From contig JADIIX010000220.1 in NCBI GenBank assembly GCA_027604505.1, positions 1 to 26,668 on the forward strand: a DNA stretch of 26,668 nt. The letters are read 5' to 3'. The stretch comes from Gonapodya sp. JEL0774. Taxonomy: Eukaryota > Monoblepharomycota > Monoblepharidomycetes > Monoblepharidales > Gonapodyaceae. Shown here in pieces: positions 11,865 to 22,300 of this stretch; within the stretch, counting starts at the first letter, position 1; the number at the start of each line of letters is the position of its first letter. The notes beneath the pieces were generated by a model. It was not told where the DNA came from, ran no database searches, and saw only the letters and a program-made list of their open reading frames with translations. The position numbers were made by a program, and so were the translations under genes.

Positions 11865-12775
11865 TCACCACTTTCTCCTAACCCTAAATGAGCCTGACAC
11901 GACTTTACTCCTCATATTTTCGACCAACTTGCAAGTCACCTCCACCTTCTCTATGACCGCCTGGATCGCCTTCTTCCACCTTGGCGTGAACGCACTGACG
12001 GCCTTCATGAAGTGCCACATGTGGATCAGCGGGTGCAAAGCTATTTCTGGGAAGCTGATGGACCGGGAGTGTGGGGTGAGGACGTCGAGGAAGGCGAAGG
12101 CGGCTTCGTGAATCAAGGCATCCTTTGCAAGCAGTGGGAGTGCAACGTTAAACCTGACCTGTGCTTGAATAACCAAACACGTTATCAGCAAGCTGACAAC
12201 ACTCACGAGGTACAGTTTTGTCCCCAAGTGCTGATTCCCAGCATTGACCACATACTTCCACTGCAACGCTACCCTGCATCCCGTCCTTGGTCACCACATC
12301 GAGCACATAGATTAAGTACACCGCCAATGGTACAAACACTCGGATGAAACCGTAGGCGAGTTGAAGGAAGGGGTAGACAAGGAGGCGGAGAAGGTGGTCG
12401 GCGGGCGTAGTAGGGGTGCAGGAGAGGCGATGACGGCAGACCAGAGAAGGAGGCGCTCGTGGAGACGAAACGACTAGGAGTAGATGCGAAGTGTGAATCC
12501 TAGAATACATCCGTGAGGGTCGAGACGTGAAAAGGGCGATGGTGGTCAGCCACCTCGCAATTCTTTGGTCTTCATTCGACTCCCACGCCGACATCGTATT
12601 CTCACCTCCTTCTTGGCCCACATGACCTTTCTCACCCACCCCACAATCTCCCACAAGCGCCCGAACCCAACCCTGTATGCCTTGGCCGCATCAAACCCTG
12701 TTACACCAACAAGCGATTCCTTCATGAATTCAATCGCCGGCTCCGATCGTACTGTGTACGCGCGAGCGGACCGAG
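11865..12775 (-). CDS. Fragmentary membrane-protein-like coding region, unidentified
   Basis: Several minus-strand segments look coding. One is an exon at about 12775..12606 (SLVGVTGFDAAKAYRVGFGR...WAKKE) that ends at a GTGAGA donor after an AAG acceptor. A hydrophobic segment at about 12400-12290 reads LLVYPFLQLAYGFIRVFV. A long 3' segment at about 12260-11865 has a possible TM and then a helical tail (FTPRWKKAIQAVIEKVEVTC), with an in-frame 48-nt GT-AG intron possible at its start. The reading frame must change between the TM segment and the tail near 12270, but no intron of acceptable size is visible there. The gene may therefore be frame-broken, or my boundaries may be wrong. No family is recognised, and the 5' end is not found. 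Confidence 0.3.
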
Positions 12776-13339
12776 CTTAGGCCAGATACAGAGCTCGGAG
12801 TGCCTTTCCCCGGGCACCCCGTTGCTTGTGGCAAGAGAGTGGAAGGCGACGTATGTGAGTTTCCTAGTCTGCTCGGTGGTTTTTGGCGAGGACCACGCGT
12901 CCTCGGCGGGCGGAGCGAGGGGAGCAGGAGATGTAGGTGCGTGGGCGGGGAATTTGGACAGGAGTATGATTAGGGTGTCGGGTTGACGGACTTGTGGGGG
13001 TAGGAGGTGATGAGTCGCGGATGGCCAAGAAGGGTGGGAAGTGGTGGTGCGGTTGGTGTCAGCGTGGAGCTGATTGCAGGATTTTGCAGTGTTCTTGGAC
13101 GGCTTGACAGCAGCAAAATCGAGGTGGTGTGCAGGTCAACACATCTGAATGCCACGCCTCACCACTATCGTACACTCACCCCTGCTCCGGGATCACTCTC
13201 GTGCGCTGCTTTTTAGAGGAGAAGAATACGATTTTAAGGAGGCGAAGGTGAGGGAGTGAGGTGTTAAAATAAATGTCCCTTTGTGCTAATGCGGTTCCAA
13301 CTTTTCTAAAAAACTGCTCACGCCATCACCTCCTATCCC

Positions 13340-14297
13340 GTGGCAACCTCGACGCTTGTCCAAGTCGATCCCATAAACGCTACACCTCCAGATCACCTTA
13401 ACCTTTCCCTTTCGTCCTCGTCCTCATCCACGCCTCCATCGGCGTTCCCTGGTCTCCGCCACCTCTTTCTGGAATACGACCTTCAGAGTCAGTTTTCTAC
13501 ACCACGCCTGAGACACCACGTGCTCTTCGGATTCCTTCTTGGTCCGCAATGGCATCCAGGCACCGCGACGATGGTCACAGCGCAGGGTACGGGGCTCAAA
13601 GGTTCTTCGGTGCAAAATCCGTGACAAATTCAGCGATACCACCTCTGCAGGCGGTGTGCTTTCACGACAGGCTTGGGCTACTCCATGAAACGTGTCGCGT
13701 GGGAGGGCAACCTTTTCGTAGACCCGCAACAGGCATGGCCACATGCACCACTACTGCCGCATGCGCCGCCACATCGAGCACGCCGACTTCGATATGCCCG
13801 GCAAGCCACCGAGTGTGAAACAGTCACCAACATCCTCCGCCTCCTCCATACTGCGAGGGTGTTCTCATGGTTCCACGATACACGGTACCTTCGTTACTGG
13901 ACTTGTGCGAGGCGCGCGCGTTTGCGCATAGAGGCTGGTGGTGTGAAAGGCTCAGCTCTTGGTGTAGTGGGTAGCCAGTGAGCAGGTAGGGATGGTACCG
14001 GAGAGGGAGTGTTGAGGATCATGGAGGAGTCCGGCGTGGTGCACCCCGTATGAGCCCACATGCGGCAGCCCCAGTTCGGGCGACATTCTCCAGTCCTCGA
14101 GAGTCAAGGCCGATCTAGGTTTACCGTCCTTAATAGGTGCCTAGCCCATCACAAAAGGCCATCACAGCGGCCCTTGGCGAATCTCTTAGTGCGGTTGTTC
14201 CACACTACGGTGAAATGGTGCGGAGGGGGTGCATTGTGAAATGCGCTTGGATGACCGTGCACTGTGTGAAGTGGGTTGCAGGTGTGGCGGAACGGAA
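13340..14297 (+). pseudogene. Possible degraded plus-strand gene, unidentified
   Basis: Coding-like plus-strand segments follow one another but do not share a frame. They include about 13340-13490 (Ser-rich, then PGLRHLFLEYDLQ), about 13670-13740 (MKRVAWEGNLFVDPQQAW), about 13743-13931 (YCRMRRHIEHADFDMPGKPP) and about 14150-14297, which ends at a GTGAGT donor. Between the second and third segments the frame changes within a few bases at about 13738, as a one-base indel would produce, and no intron fits. This suggests a frameshift in a once-coding sequence or a sequencing error. Minus-strand frames overlap the same DNA, so even the strand is only moderately sure. Confidence 0.3.
14160..14297 (+). 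repeat. Dispersed repeat copy A (exon-like, paired with 18670-18820)
   Basis: This block aligns along about 130 bp to 18670-18820 in the same orientation. Shared blocks include GGTGAAATG, TGCGGAG, GGGTGC, ATGCG.TTGGATGA and GTTG.AGGT.TG, by eye roughly three quarters identical. The copy ends at AAG before GTGAGT, and the partner has GTAG before GTATGT, so both may be copies of one spliced exon. Confidence 0.6.
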
Positions 14298-14646
14298 GGT
14301 GAGTGGGGACTATTCAAGTTCATGTGTTATGGTTGTCCCAGGCTTCTTGCGCCCGTTTCACCCATCGGTCTTTGGGAGTGTCTCTACGCTGCAACGAGCG
14401 ATGATGAGTTTGTCCGTACATAAGACTCTGTCGACACCCCAGCAAAGCCATAGTCCCGCAAACCTCATTGATATTTCCTCTCACCAAGCTTGATTTCATT
14501 CAAAAACTGGATTCAAGCTCTGAACAGATTACAGATCACCTCGTAATGTTACATAACCCACATCATTTAAACCTAATCCTCCTTCATGATGATCTCACAT
14601 TATTCATAGAGTTAAAATTACCCAACATGTGTTGACATTCCAAGAC

Positions 14647-16480
14647 TTAAAGGAACACATTATCAAAAGAAGAGATTCGGGCCTTACAAACAGGGCATTC
14701 CTGAACTCGCGGAGCACAGTCTCCACACATAATGACGTGGTGGCTTTTGTGTTGTGTAGTGACGCAAGTGATATAACAGAAACAGTAAGACGTGCCCAAA
14801 AGGAACAACTGATGAGTATTAGGGCCCTTCAAATGGAGTTGAGGAGCTAGATGCACCAGCAGTCTCACCATGGCTTGAGCATAGTGGACTTCGGCTTGTC
14901 CATGCAAACAATCTGGTTCAACATATTTCGCACAAAGAATTGAATGAAAAGGAAATTGAGGATGAAAAAATGTGGAGCTTGCAGTTTTTGAACTTACACA
15001 ATCCATTGTAGATCTATCTTGCCGAGCCGGTGGAGCGGTCCTTCGTGCTGCATGCGGTGGGGCATGCGGTGGGGTATCCGGTGTTCCGGGTTCTGCTTGA
15101 GCGTTCATCAATAACAGTTCAAGCACCTTTTCCCCAATTATCTCAGACCCGAGCGTAGAGGTGCTTGGCTCTTCTTCAAAGATTGCCACAACAGCGGCAG
15201 ATATTTGGTCAACACTGCAATTTGCAGCTGTGCGGATTTCGTTGATCATCTGCCTGGGGAGAAAGTTGGTCAGTACGAAATTACTTGAAGAAGCTTCGGC
15301 AGCAGGTGGCACAGTGGGAGGGCTAGGGCTTAAAGTGGGAAGACTGGACTGGAATGAATTCCAGTACCGGGTGAGAACAAACACATTTTAATTGGACAAT
15401 CGCGTTCAAAAAGTACACACCCCAAGTTCAGCAACGTATGAAAATGGAAAAGAACCGTATTGGTTCGTATCAATGTTTCGGGCCTATGTGCATTGAATGA
15501 CTGCAAATCGATCACACATTCAGTTATAGGACCTCATATATAACACCCACGTATCCTTTTCCATTGAAGTATTTGCGAGAACAGAAAACTAGATCTCCAA
15601 CTTCTAATTTGATGCTGACATTGTCCTGGCCAGTACAAGGCCGAACAACAACCATACATCGCCCGATGACCCTCGAGTTCGAGTCGTTGTCCTCCGAACC
15701 AGCATTAGACTTTGCGCGCTCAGACAGTTGATCCTCCAAAAACTCCACAAAACGCCGGTCAGTATGGAGGTTGGCAAGTTGAAGTACTTCATCCGTGATT
15801 TCCGCCCCAGCATCCACCAGGGCTCGAAGAATGCCAAGTTTTGGTTTGATGAGCACAGTCTGAGTGTTTTCACCCAGACTGACAGGATTGCTGACAAGAA
15901 CAAGATCCCCAGGTTTGTTGGTTAAGTAAAATCCCTGGTTTGCAAGGGTGTTGAGATCCTGGTCCTCGACGACCCCGGTTTCTGCCGTCATGCTGTACGT
16001 TCCACCAGTTTCATCAGTAATATTGGCGCCTCGACCAAGCGCTAATGCAAGAGGGCTGCTGAATACATATCGGATTGGAAAGGAGCCCTTTTCCCATTCT
16101 CTTTGGGACCAAGCTCGACCCTGGTCAACCTTGAAACCGGGGATATACCAATCCTCCTGTCCGTTGGGAGCATCTCCGTATGCAAGGAGCTCACGAACAG
16201 TGTCCTCGTGTCCTCTCATAATAGCTAAAGCGAGGGCACTTTCGCAGTGCAGCTTTCGGGTTTCGGTGTTTGTGCCACCCCCATCGGACTGAACGAGGCA
16301 CGAGACAGTCACTGTTTTCCAGGCCCTGCCCGGTCGCGCACCATTGATCAAAAGAGTGTGAGCAGTCGCGGTATCGCCGGTCTCCGCGGCCACTACCAGC
16401 TCTCGATCCTTAGGCTCTGGGGTCGCGAGAAGTGCACCGAGGAGGAGGGCTGCCAGTCGCGACTCCAGCTCACTACCCAT
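14647..16480 (-). CDS. Ankyrin-repeat / SH3-like / UBA-like protein with C-terminal IAP-type RING finger (putative E3 ubiquitin ligase)
   Basis: The model has five minus-strand exons: 16480..15551, 15500..15456, 15348..14998, 14912..14869, 14743..14647 (488 aa). Residues about 20-230 carry ankyrin-type units (ELVVAAETGDTATAHTLL, ESALALAIMRGHEDTVRELL, LGILRALVDAGAEI), and an SH3-like strand segment follows near 270-310 (VRPC...KLEVGDLVFCSRKY). A UBA-like helical stretch sits near 360-410. The RING is C442-x2-C445-x11-C457-x-H459-x3-C463-x2-C466-x6-C473-x2-C476, with the IAP-type CMDK and CGDCAP blocks, and the protein ends ...NVFL. The RING is intact only after removing introns 14997..14913 and 14868..14744. 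Such RINGs recruit E2 enzymes for ubiquitin transfer; the substrate is unknown. Joining the ankyrin and RING halves (introns 15550..15501 and 15455..15349) is inferred from frame and from the lack of an ATG opening the RING half. Two separate genes remain possible. No BIR domain is seen. ATG 16480 was chosen over a TTG at 16654. Confidence 0.68.
15050..15073. repeat. Two perfect 12-bp direct repeats inside the linker of the RING gene
   Basis: GCATGCGGTGGG is repeated head to tail. On the minus strand it encodes a doubled PHAP unit (TPPHAPPHAA) in the flexible linker just before the RING finger. It is in frame, so harmless to the gene. Confidence 0.85.
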
Positions 16481-16631
16481 TCCGAAATAGGACGATTTTG
16501 TCTCGAGAGGTGTGAAGGAAAAAGGGAAGAGCTGTGGCGTTTTGATAGGATTGTGGGGTTTGCTGTGGATCACCCTTACGAAGCCGAATATAAGCTTGAA
16601 CCACAAGAAAATCAAATGGAAATGTAGAGTG

Positions 16632-17076
16632 TTATTTATTCGTGTAACTTCCATTGACTAATGTGTCACTTCGCTTCTCCGGCCGTGGACTTTTTTCGGT
16701 CATCTTGCAAGAGGAAACTTGCGTAAATATCCATTCCTTCTGAACTGCAGGCGACCGTAGTATCGCCGGAAACGTCAGACGGAATTGAACAGGCGTTCCA
16801 GGAAAGCTGCCCCTTTCAAACACGCGGATGCGGCAGTGCTGGAAATCCCTGCACCGTGCATCATGTGGAGGAGTGCGTTACTTCCATGAAAAGAAAGGAG
16901 CAAATAGAACTGTCCACTTTTGACTTCAGACTACCCATCCCAGTTCTGCCAGTCATCTTCACGGCAACACGGGGAGACAAAATAGTGGGGATCCCACTCC
17001 TCACACAAAGCCATGAATCATCCTCTCCGCTCGTACACCTCCAATCAACTCACCTCCCCTCGGTCGTCTTGTCCAT
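16632..17076 (-). CDS. Possible small two-exon gene, unidentified
   Basis: The candidate joins an ATG exon at 17076..17054 (MDKTTEG plus two bases) through a GTGAGT donor and a 205-nt intron to 16848..16632, giving 79 aa. Exon 2 has coding character (FQHCRIRVFERGSFPGTPV, then VQKEWIFTQVSS and a charged tail ending GSYTNK). An extra exon within the intron (about 17005-16900) is also open but does not fit the phase. It could instead be the 3' end of a longer gene. No family is recognised. It lies 150 bp upstream of the ankyrin/RING gene on the same strand. Confidence 0.3.
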
Positions 17077-17700
17077 CCGGCAGTTCTTGAGGCCTAGCTG
17101 CGGTGCTTCTCTCTGGCAAAGACTGGCAAGCCACCAGCATTCGATGGCGATGGTCAGATGATTGTGTCACTTTGGAGCGTAGATGCTGGCCATGCACGTG
17201 GATTCTCGGAGCAATCATACTCTAAAAACGAGACCAATGTCCGTGCTTCACTTGGCTACTCTCTCGATACACCCATTCATTGCCGGCAAACTCATCGCTC
17301 GCTCGTCGAATGAAGAGTTTGGAGTCTCTTTGAGAGCGTCCAGGCTCGGCAAAATGTACATGTTCTTTGAGCGATGTCATTTATCGTGAACGTCTCAAGC
17401 AAACCGAATGGAGAACCACTTGCCACAACGATATTCAGCTTACTCCAAGAGAGAAAGCTCCGCTGGAGCAACCAATGGGAGGTTGATGAGGTTCCCCATC
17501 CTTGATACCGGAGGTAACCTAACCATGCTTTCGCTGTTTTCAGCAAAGACAGTGTGGGGACGAAAGCGCAATTTCGACGCCAAATGAAGCTCTAGCCTGG
17601 CTCACCAGCTAGCGTCGGATTTGAGTGTTAACTATCACAGTTAAAATGGTAGTGATGTTCTACCGACGAGCATGTTCCGTCGTGGCAAAAAAAGAACAAG
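17077..17700. other. No gene supported
   Basis: Only short frames without clear coding character are present on either strand, and I saw no repeat or RNA gene. Confidence 0.4.
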
Positions 17701-17967
17701 CTCGTTTACATTGCGAAGGTCCCCTTCGTGTGAAAACGATATTTCTCTTAAGAGCTACACGAATCAATTAGGCTGCGGGTACGGGTCCGAGGAGGGGGGG
17801 AGAGGCGACAGGTTGAGCAAGGCCGGCGATCCGAGCGAGTGGTGGAGGGAGGGGTGCAGCTACGCGGGCGGGGGAAGGGGGGGGAAGTGTGGTGTATGGG
17901 TGGGCAGGAGGGTCGACGCGCTCCCGTCCCCCGGCAGGTCCACGCCATACACCTTGACCGGAGCAAC

Positions 17968-18130
17968 GAGGCGGGGTATGGGTGCAGACAGGACCAGCGA
18001 GGTGACGGAAATGGGCGGCGGCGGTGCGGGGGCTGGGCGCGGAGGCGGGGTATGGGTGCAGACAGGACCACCGTGGTGACGGAAATGGGCGGCGGCGGTG
18101 CGGGGGCTGGGCGCGCAGGCGGGCGGGACA
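17968..18130. repeat. 74-bp tandem duplication with partial third copy
   Basis: Copy 1 (17968-18041) and copy 2 (18042-18115) both start GAGGCGGGGTATGGGTGCAG and end GGGGGCTGGGCGCG. I see two substitutions (CCAGCGAGG against CCACCGTGG). A degraded third start (CAGGCGGGCGGGACATGGG) follows at 18116. The unit is not a multiple of three, so it would shift any reading frame crossing it. Confidence 0.93.
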
Positions 18131-18537
18131 TGGGCGCCCAGTGCGGCGAGCGTGGAGAGGGAGAAAGTGGAGTGCAGGTGTGGACGTGGACGTGGTCGGC
18201 CGGTGTGTCGATATCACGAGTGACGTCCGTGGTGGAGGGGTGCGTGGCGTGGTGGCGCCGGCGGCGTTGCGGCCACCTCCCACAGCGCCAACCCCCCCTC
18301 GTCACGATCACTCTCGTCCCCTTCCCCACCACGCCTTGCATAACGGATGCGCAGTTGAGTTGGGTTGCGGAACGGGGAAAGAGTGGTCCACACATTGAAG
18401 GAGGGTCGGACACGGGGAGCACCACTACCGAGCACCGGACACAATTCCCCGCAAGAAACACAACACGCTCGCCTTCCCAGCCTCGCGTCGGTCCCCTCCC
18501 CTTTCTCTTGCCTTTCCTCCTTTCAAGGGGATGAGAG

Positions 18538-18555
18538 GGAAGGAAGGAAGGAAGG
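18538..18555. repeat. (GGAA)n microsatellite
   Basis: Four to five GGAA/GAAG units lie inside a purine-rich tract. Confidence 0.8.
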
Positions 18556-18669
18556 GGGGAACGGGAACGACAACGGGACCACGAGAGCGGTAGTTGGAAG
18601 GTTGTGGTGGTGGACGGGCGTTCGGTAACGAGGGAAGGGAAAGGAGCGTGGGTGGTGAGAAGGAAGGAG

Positions 18670-18820
18670 TGCGTCACTAAGGCGGGGGCCTTGGGGAAAG
18701 TCTTGGTGGGGTTGATCCATACTGGGGTGAAATGCGTGCGGAGTGGGTGCCTTAGTGGAATGCGATTGGATGAGTTCACTGCCGTGTGTGGAGTTGGTTG
18801 TAGGTATGTTTGGCGGAATG
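18670..18820 (+). repeat. Dispersed repeat copy B (paired with 14160-14297)
   Basis: It has the same orientation and order of blocks as copy A: GCCTTGGGGAA, GTGGGGTTGATCCA, GGTGAAATGCGTGCGGAG, TTGGATGA, GTTGTAGGT. Translated in the matching frame, both copies give a related peptide (ALGKVL...VRSGC here, ALGESL...VRRGC in copy A), which argues for a duplicated exon rather than random similarity. Confidence 0.6.
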
Positions 18821-18900
18821 CTGTTTCCAGCGCCGCCTGGGGCCAAACACGATGTATTTGTTTGTCTCGACTGCGTACATAGCTTGCTGATGGGCTCATT

Positions 18901-19351
18901 GAATTGATTACATCAGTAGGAGATAATACTCCCTCCAGTTATGTTAGTCCGTTTTCCTGCGCTCAATGTGCCCTCCTCTTAAGGACTCCGCCGGCAGACC
19001 ATGAGGATTATGCGTCTGAGGGAAAAAAATTCAGTGGAAAGCTAACAAATTCGCAAAAGCCATAGGAAAAGTGTAGAAAAAAAAAAGTTCTTGGACGGGG
19101 AGAGGGTTACTCCTGATGGAATGGGTGGCGGATATGCACAATCAAATATATTATGCAACAAAATATATTTATGCACGATACGCGTGCATTCCCGTCGTGG
19201 ATTTGTCCACCAGGACTTGTCTCTCTCATTGATCAATCTCTGATTCCTGTCGACACGCTCCCCCGCTTCCCTGTGTCGCATCCGCAGTCGACTTCTCCAT
19301 CCTGCCTTTCTCCATTCCCCCCCCTCCCCCCCTCCCCCTCCCCGCATCCTG
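18901..19351 (+). promoter_or_regulatory. Upstream region of the phosphate-exporter gene: AT-rich element and C-rich leader
   Basis: No gene is seen. An AT-rich block near 19143-19173 (AAATATATTATGCAAC followed by AAAATATATTTATG) lies about 180-210 bp before the ATG and is a candidate TATA-type core. A pyrimidine-rich leader follows from about 19250. Promoter function is inferred from position and composition only. Confidence 0.3.
19317..19343. repeat. C-rich tract immediately upstream of the SYG1-type start codon
   Basis: Runs of C interrupted by single T end 8 bases before ATG 19352, so the tract is probably in the 5' leader of the transcript. Confidence 0.8.
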
Positions 19352-22300
19352 ATGAAATTTGGTCGCTATCTTGAGGATGAGGCTGTTCCCGAATGGCGAC
19401 CTCGCTACGTCAAGCAAGTATTCAATCCACCAATCCTGAATGACTGAACGTAAACCCACCATATTAATTGGCCGTGTTGAATCAGCTACAAAAAGCTAAA
19501 ACGCGACGTGAAAGAGATCGCTGCTGCACTTTCTACCACTCAGCGCTCCCCTAGTTTCTACCAATTCACCCACACACCTACAGCCGATCGTCTCCCCACC
19601 TTATCCTCCTTTTACCTTCCGCGTTCAGCCACTTTTAAACCTCCTGTAGGAGTAGATTCCTCCCCCGACTCCTCTTCGTCGACTCTGCATGTTCTTCCTA
19701 TCGACCGCGCGGCCGAGTTTTCTTCTCTGAACCCGTCGGGTTTAAAATCAGCGCGCGACACAGATGTAGTACCACCGGTTGCAGGCTTCGCTCCACCCAG
19801 AAGAGGACCTACTCTTCTCAAGAAAATTGGCACCTTAGTATCCTTTGCGGGAAATAGGACCATCCGTAAGTCTACGCATCTGTCGGGCTGTGCACACTTG
19901 GCCTGTGTCTCTTGCAAAGTTCCGACGCACATCCACTTTACTACAGGGAGGAACTCCATTGTGGACCTTACAGCCATCATACCCACCCTCTTACCTTGCG
20001 AGAGAGAGTTTTTTGAATATCTAGACACCCAACTCGACGAGGTCAATGCATTCTTTGTGGAACAGTCAGCTTTCGCGGAATCACGGCTCTCTGCAATTCT
20101 CGAACAACTCACGGTATTGAAGGAGCTCCAAGCAAACCCGCAACTCCTTGCAGACGAAAGGCTTCCCTTGATTGGTATCGAGGTACAAGAGACCGCTTCA
20201 GTCATCAAGTCCCTTTCCAGCATCCCACGCAGACTCATTCAAAGGTCATTTGGTGACAAGGCACACAAATCAATCTCCTCAAGGGTTCCACCGAGTCCGA
20301 ACTCAGACTCAAACTTGGAAAGGGGTCTTTTCCGTCGAACCAACCTGGGCCAACAGGACCACTCAAACTCTCTAAATCCTCACCCTCGCGCTCCTCAAAT
20401 TCTGCTAGACCCCACCAACGACCATCAAACAATTCACACGGGCGACCAGCCCCACCAACTCAGAGAATCCGCTTCGTCCCCTGATACCGCCGTGCCCTTC
20501 TCTCCCCCCCCAGCTCCCGTTGGTCGCGCTCCCTCGCCCTCGCCTTCATCCCTGACTAAACGCAAGAATGATGGTGCTGATACGAAGAGCGCGATCGCGG
20601 GCAGAACCAAGCATGGTCAAGACGATATCTCGAAACGGAATGAGGATTTCCTCAACAAGCTGGGTCTTGACCAGGCCGTCTCCAGGCAAGGCCTCGAGGT
20701 TGCGAGATCAAAACTGAAGAAAGCGGTTCTGGAATACTACCGCTTCCTGACTCTTTTGAGAAATTTTCAAGTAAGCCGAGATATCCGCTCTGTTTTCGCT
20801 TTTTGGTCGCCATTTCAATCTGTTTCTCGGAAAACGCAGACACTTAACTCACAAGCATTCGGTAAGATCATGAAGAAGTACGAAAAATATACTGGATGGG
20901 GAGCTTTGCCACTGTACATGGCCAAAGTGAACAGTGAGCAGTAAATTTTGTTCGGGCGTCGTTTGGTGTTTCTTGCTACTGATATGATCCATCATTGATT
21001 GGTACGATGGGGTTACACAGAACGCGAAATTGTCACATCTCGAAAGCTCGATGAACTCGAACGGAAAACGGAAGCATGCTTTGCCAAATATTTTACAGAT
21101 GGAGATCAGAAGGATGGTAAGGATAACTACCGCGGAGACATGGTTGGAAATGAGCTCCTCATTTGCATTTTCCTTCTCAATATTTTCAATTAGCCAAGAA
21201 GCGTTTGCGACTCCCTGAGTCAAGACGGGATGAGCAATTTATGACAACGTGGATGACAGGAATTCTAATCGGATTGTCTGTCCCGCCGATCTTGTTTGGC
21301 CTGGAGCGAAGTACGTGATGAGACGTCGCCATGCGTAGCGAGAATCAACCTAATTTCCTACCGTTCCTCATCTCATTCAGTTTTTTCACAAGGCCTTCTT
21401 CAAACCGACTCGAATGCTCGCTTCTTGCTTCAGGCTTATGGAGGATTTGGTGTTGTGGTGGTGCTATTGCAACTGTTCTCCCTGGTAAGCTTTCAAATGC
21501 TGTTCATCGACAAGGTACCAGGGTTCATCGGCAATATCACATGCAGAACATCTTGATTTGGGAGAGGTTCAACGTCAATTACGTGTTTGTGTTCGAGTTG
21601 TGAGTTTTGCTGGTGTGGACCACGATTTGTGCAAGACTCCCAACAAGGATTCTTCACTCTCGGCACAGCGATCCACGAGACCACCTCACTCCAATCGAGT
21701 TCTTGGACTTGAGCTCTACTCTTCTCTGCATCTCTTCATATTGCTTCTATTTGACCTGTGAGCTCAAACCAACCACCGCTCTCCACACAGACCGTATCAG
21801 GGATCAACTGAGCATCGTCCACTTTTCATTTTTCAGTTGACAATTGGTTCTCGTTCATTAGCTACACGGCGTATCCTGCTATATTGATCGTAGTCCTTGC
21901 TGCACTTGTGTTGAATCCGTTCAGGACTCTCTTTCCAACGGCTCGATTTTGGTTTCTGCGCACAATTTGGAGAATTATAACATCAGGCGTTCGTGCCGTC
22001 CAGTTCCGAGACTTCTTCATCACGGACAATTTGAATTCCGTTACATACGCTTTTACTGCTCTAGATCAAGCATTTGTCTGTGCTTACTCCAACTCTTGGA
22101 CTGATTTACGTGAGTCATCCCTGTCAAAAATGTCACCACCGAGTTTCTCGTTCATGGGCGCGATCCTGATACTTCCTTAAGCTGCGAAGTGTTCGTCAAT
22201 GGACACATGGACGATATCAGCATTTACAGCGATTCCCGCTTTTTTGCGTCTAGTTCAATGTCTCCGTCGCTTTTCAGTAAGCTTCTTTTCTTGGAGATTC

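Larger units (their letters stand above)
17701..18900. other. GC-rich, low-complexity region; gene content unresolved
   Basis: A 383-codon minus frame (17748-18899) and a 231-codon plus frame (17839-18534) overlap completely. Both are rich in Arg/Pro/Gly/Ser, as expected from GC-rich DNA with few stops. The region contains the 74-bp tandem duplication and copy B of the dispersed repeat, whose partner looks like an exon end. The plus strand near 18300-18480 has the most protein-like composition. I do not assert a gene. Confidence 0.35.

Noticed and set aside
14647-15000. Unspliced reading of the RING-gene tail (GTSYCFCYITCV and so on)
   Set aside because: It gives wrong cysteine spacing and lacks the first RING cysteines. 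The spliced version restores exact C3HC4 spacing.
15524-15550. Stop at 15524 as the end of an ankyrin-only protein
   Set aside because: It lies inside a 50-nt GT-AG interval whose removal continues the frame, and the downstream RING half lacks an initiator ATG. It is kept as an alternative in the gene entry.
17748-18899. 383-codon minus-strand open frame
   Set aside because: It is Arg/Pro/Ser-rich, overlaps an equally open plus frame, crosses a frame-shifting 74-bp duplication and has no recognisable domain.
19612-20238. 208-codon minus-strand frame
   Set aside because: It is antisense shadow of exon 2 of the SYG1-type gene, whose frame is fixed by SPX motifs.
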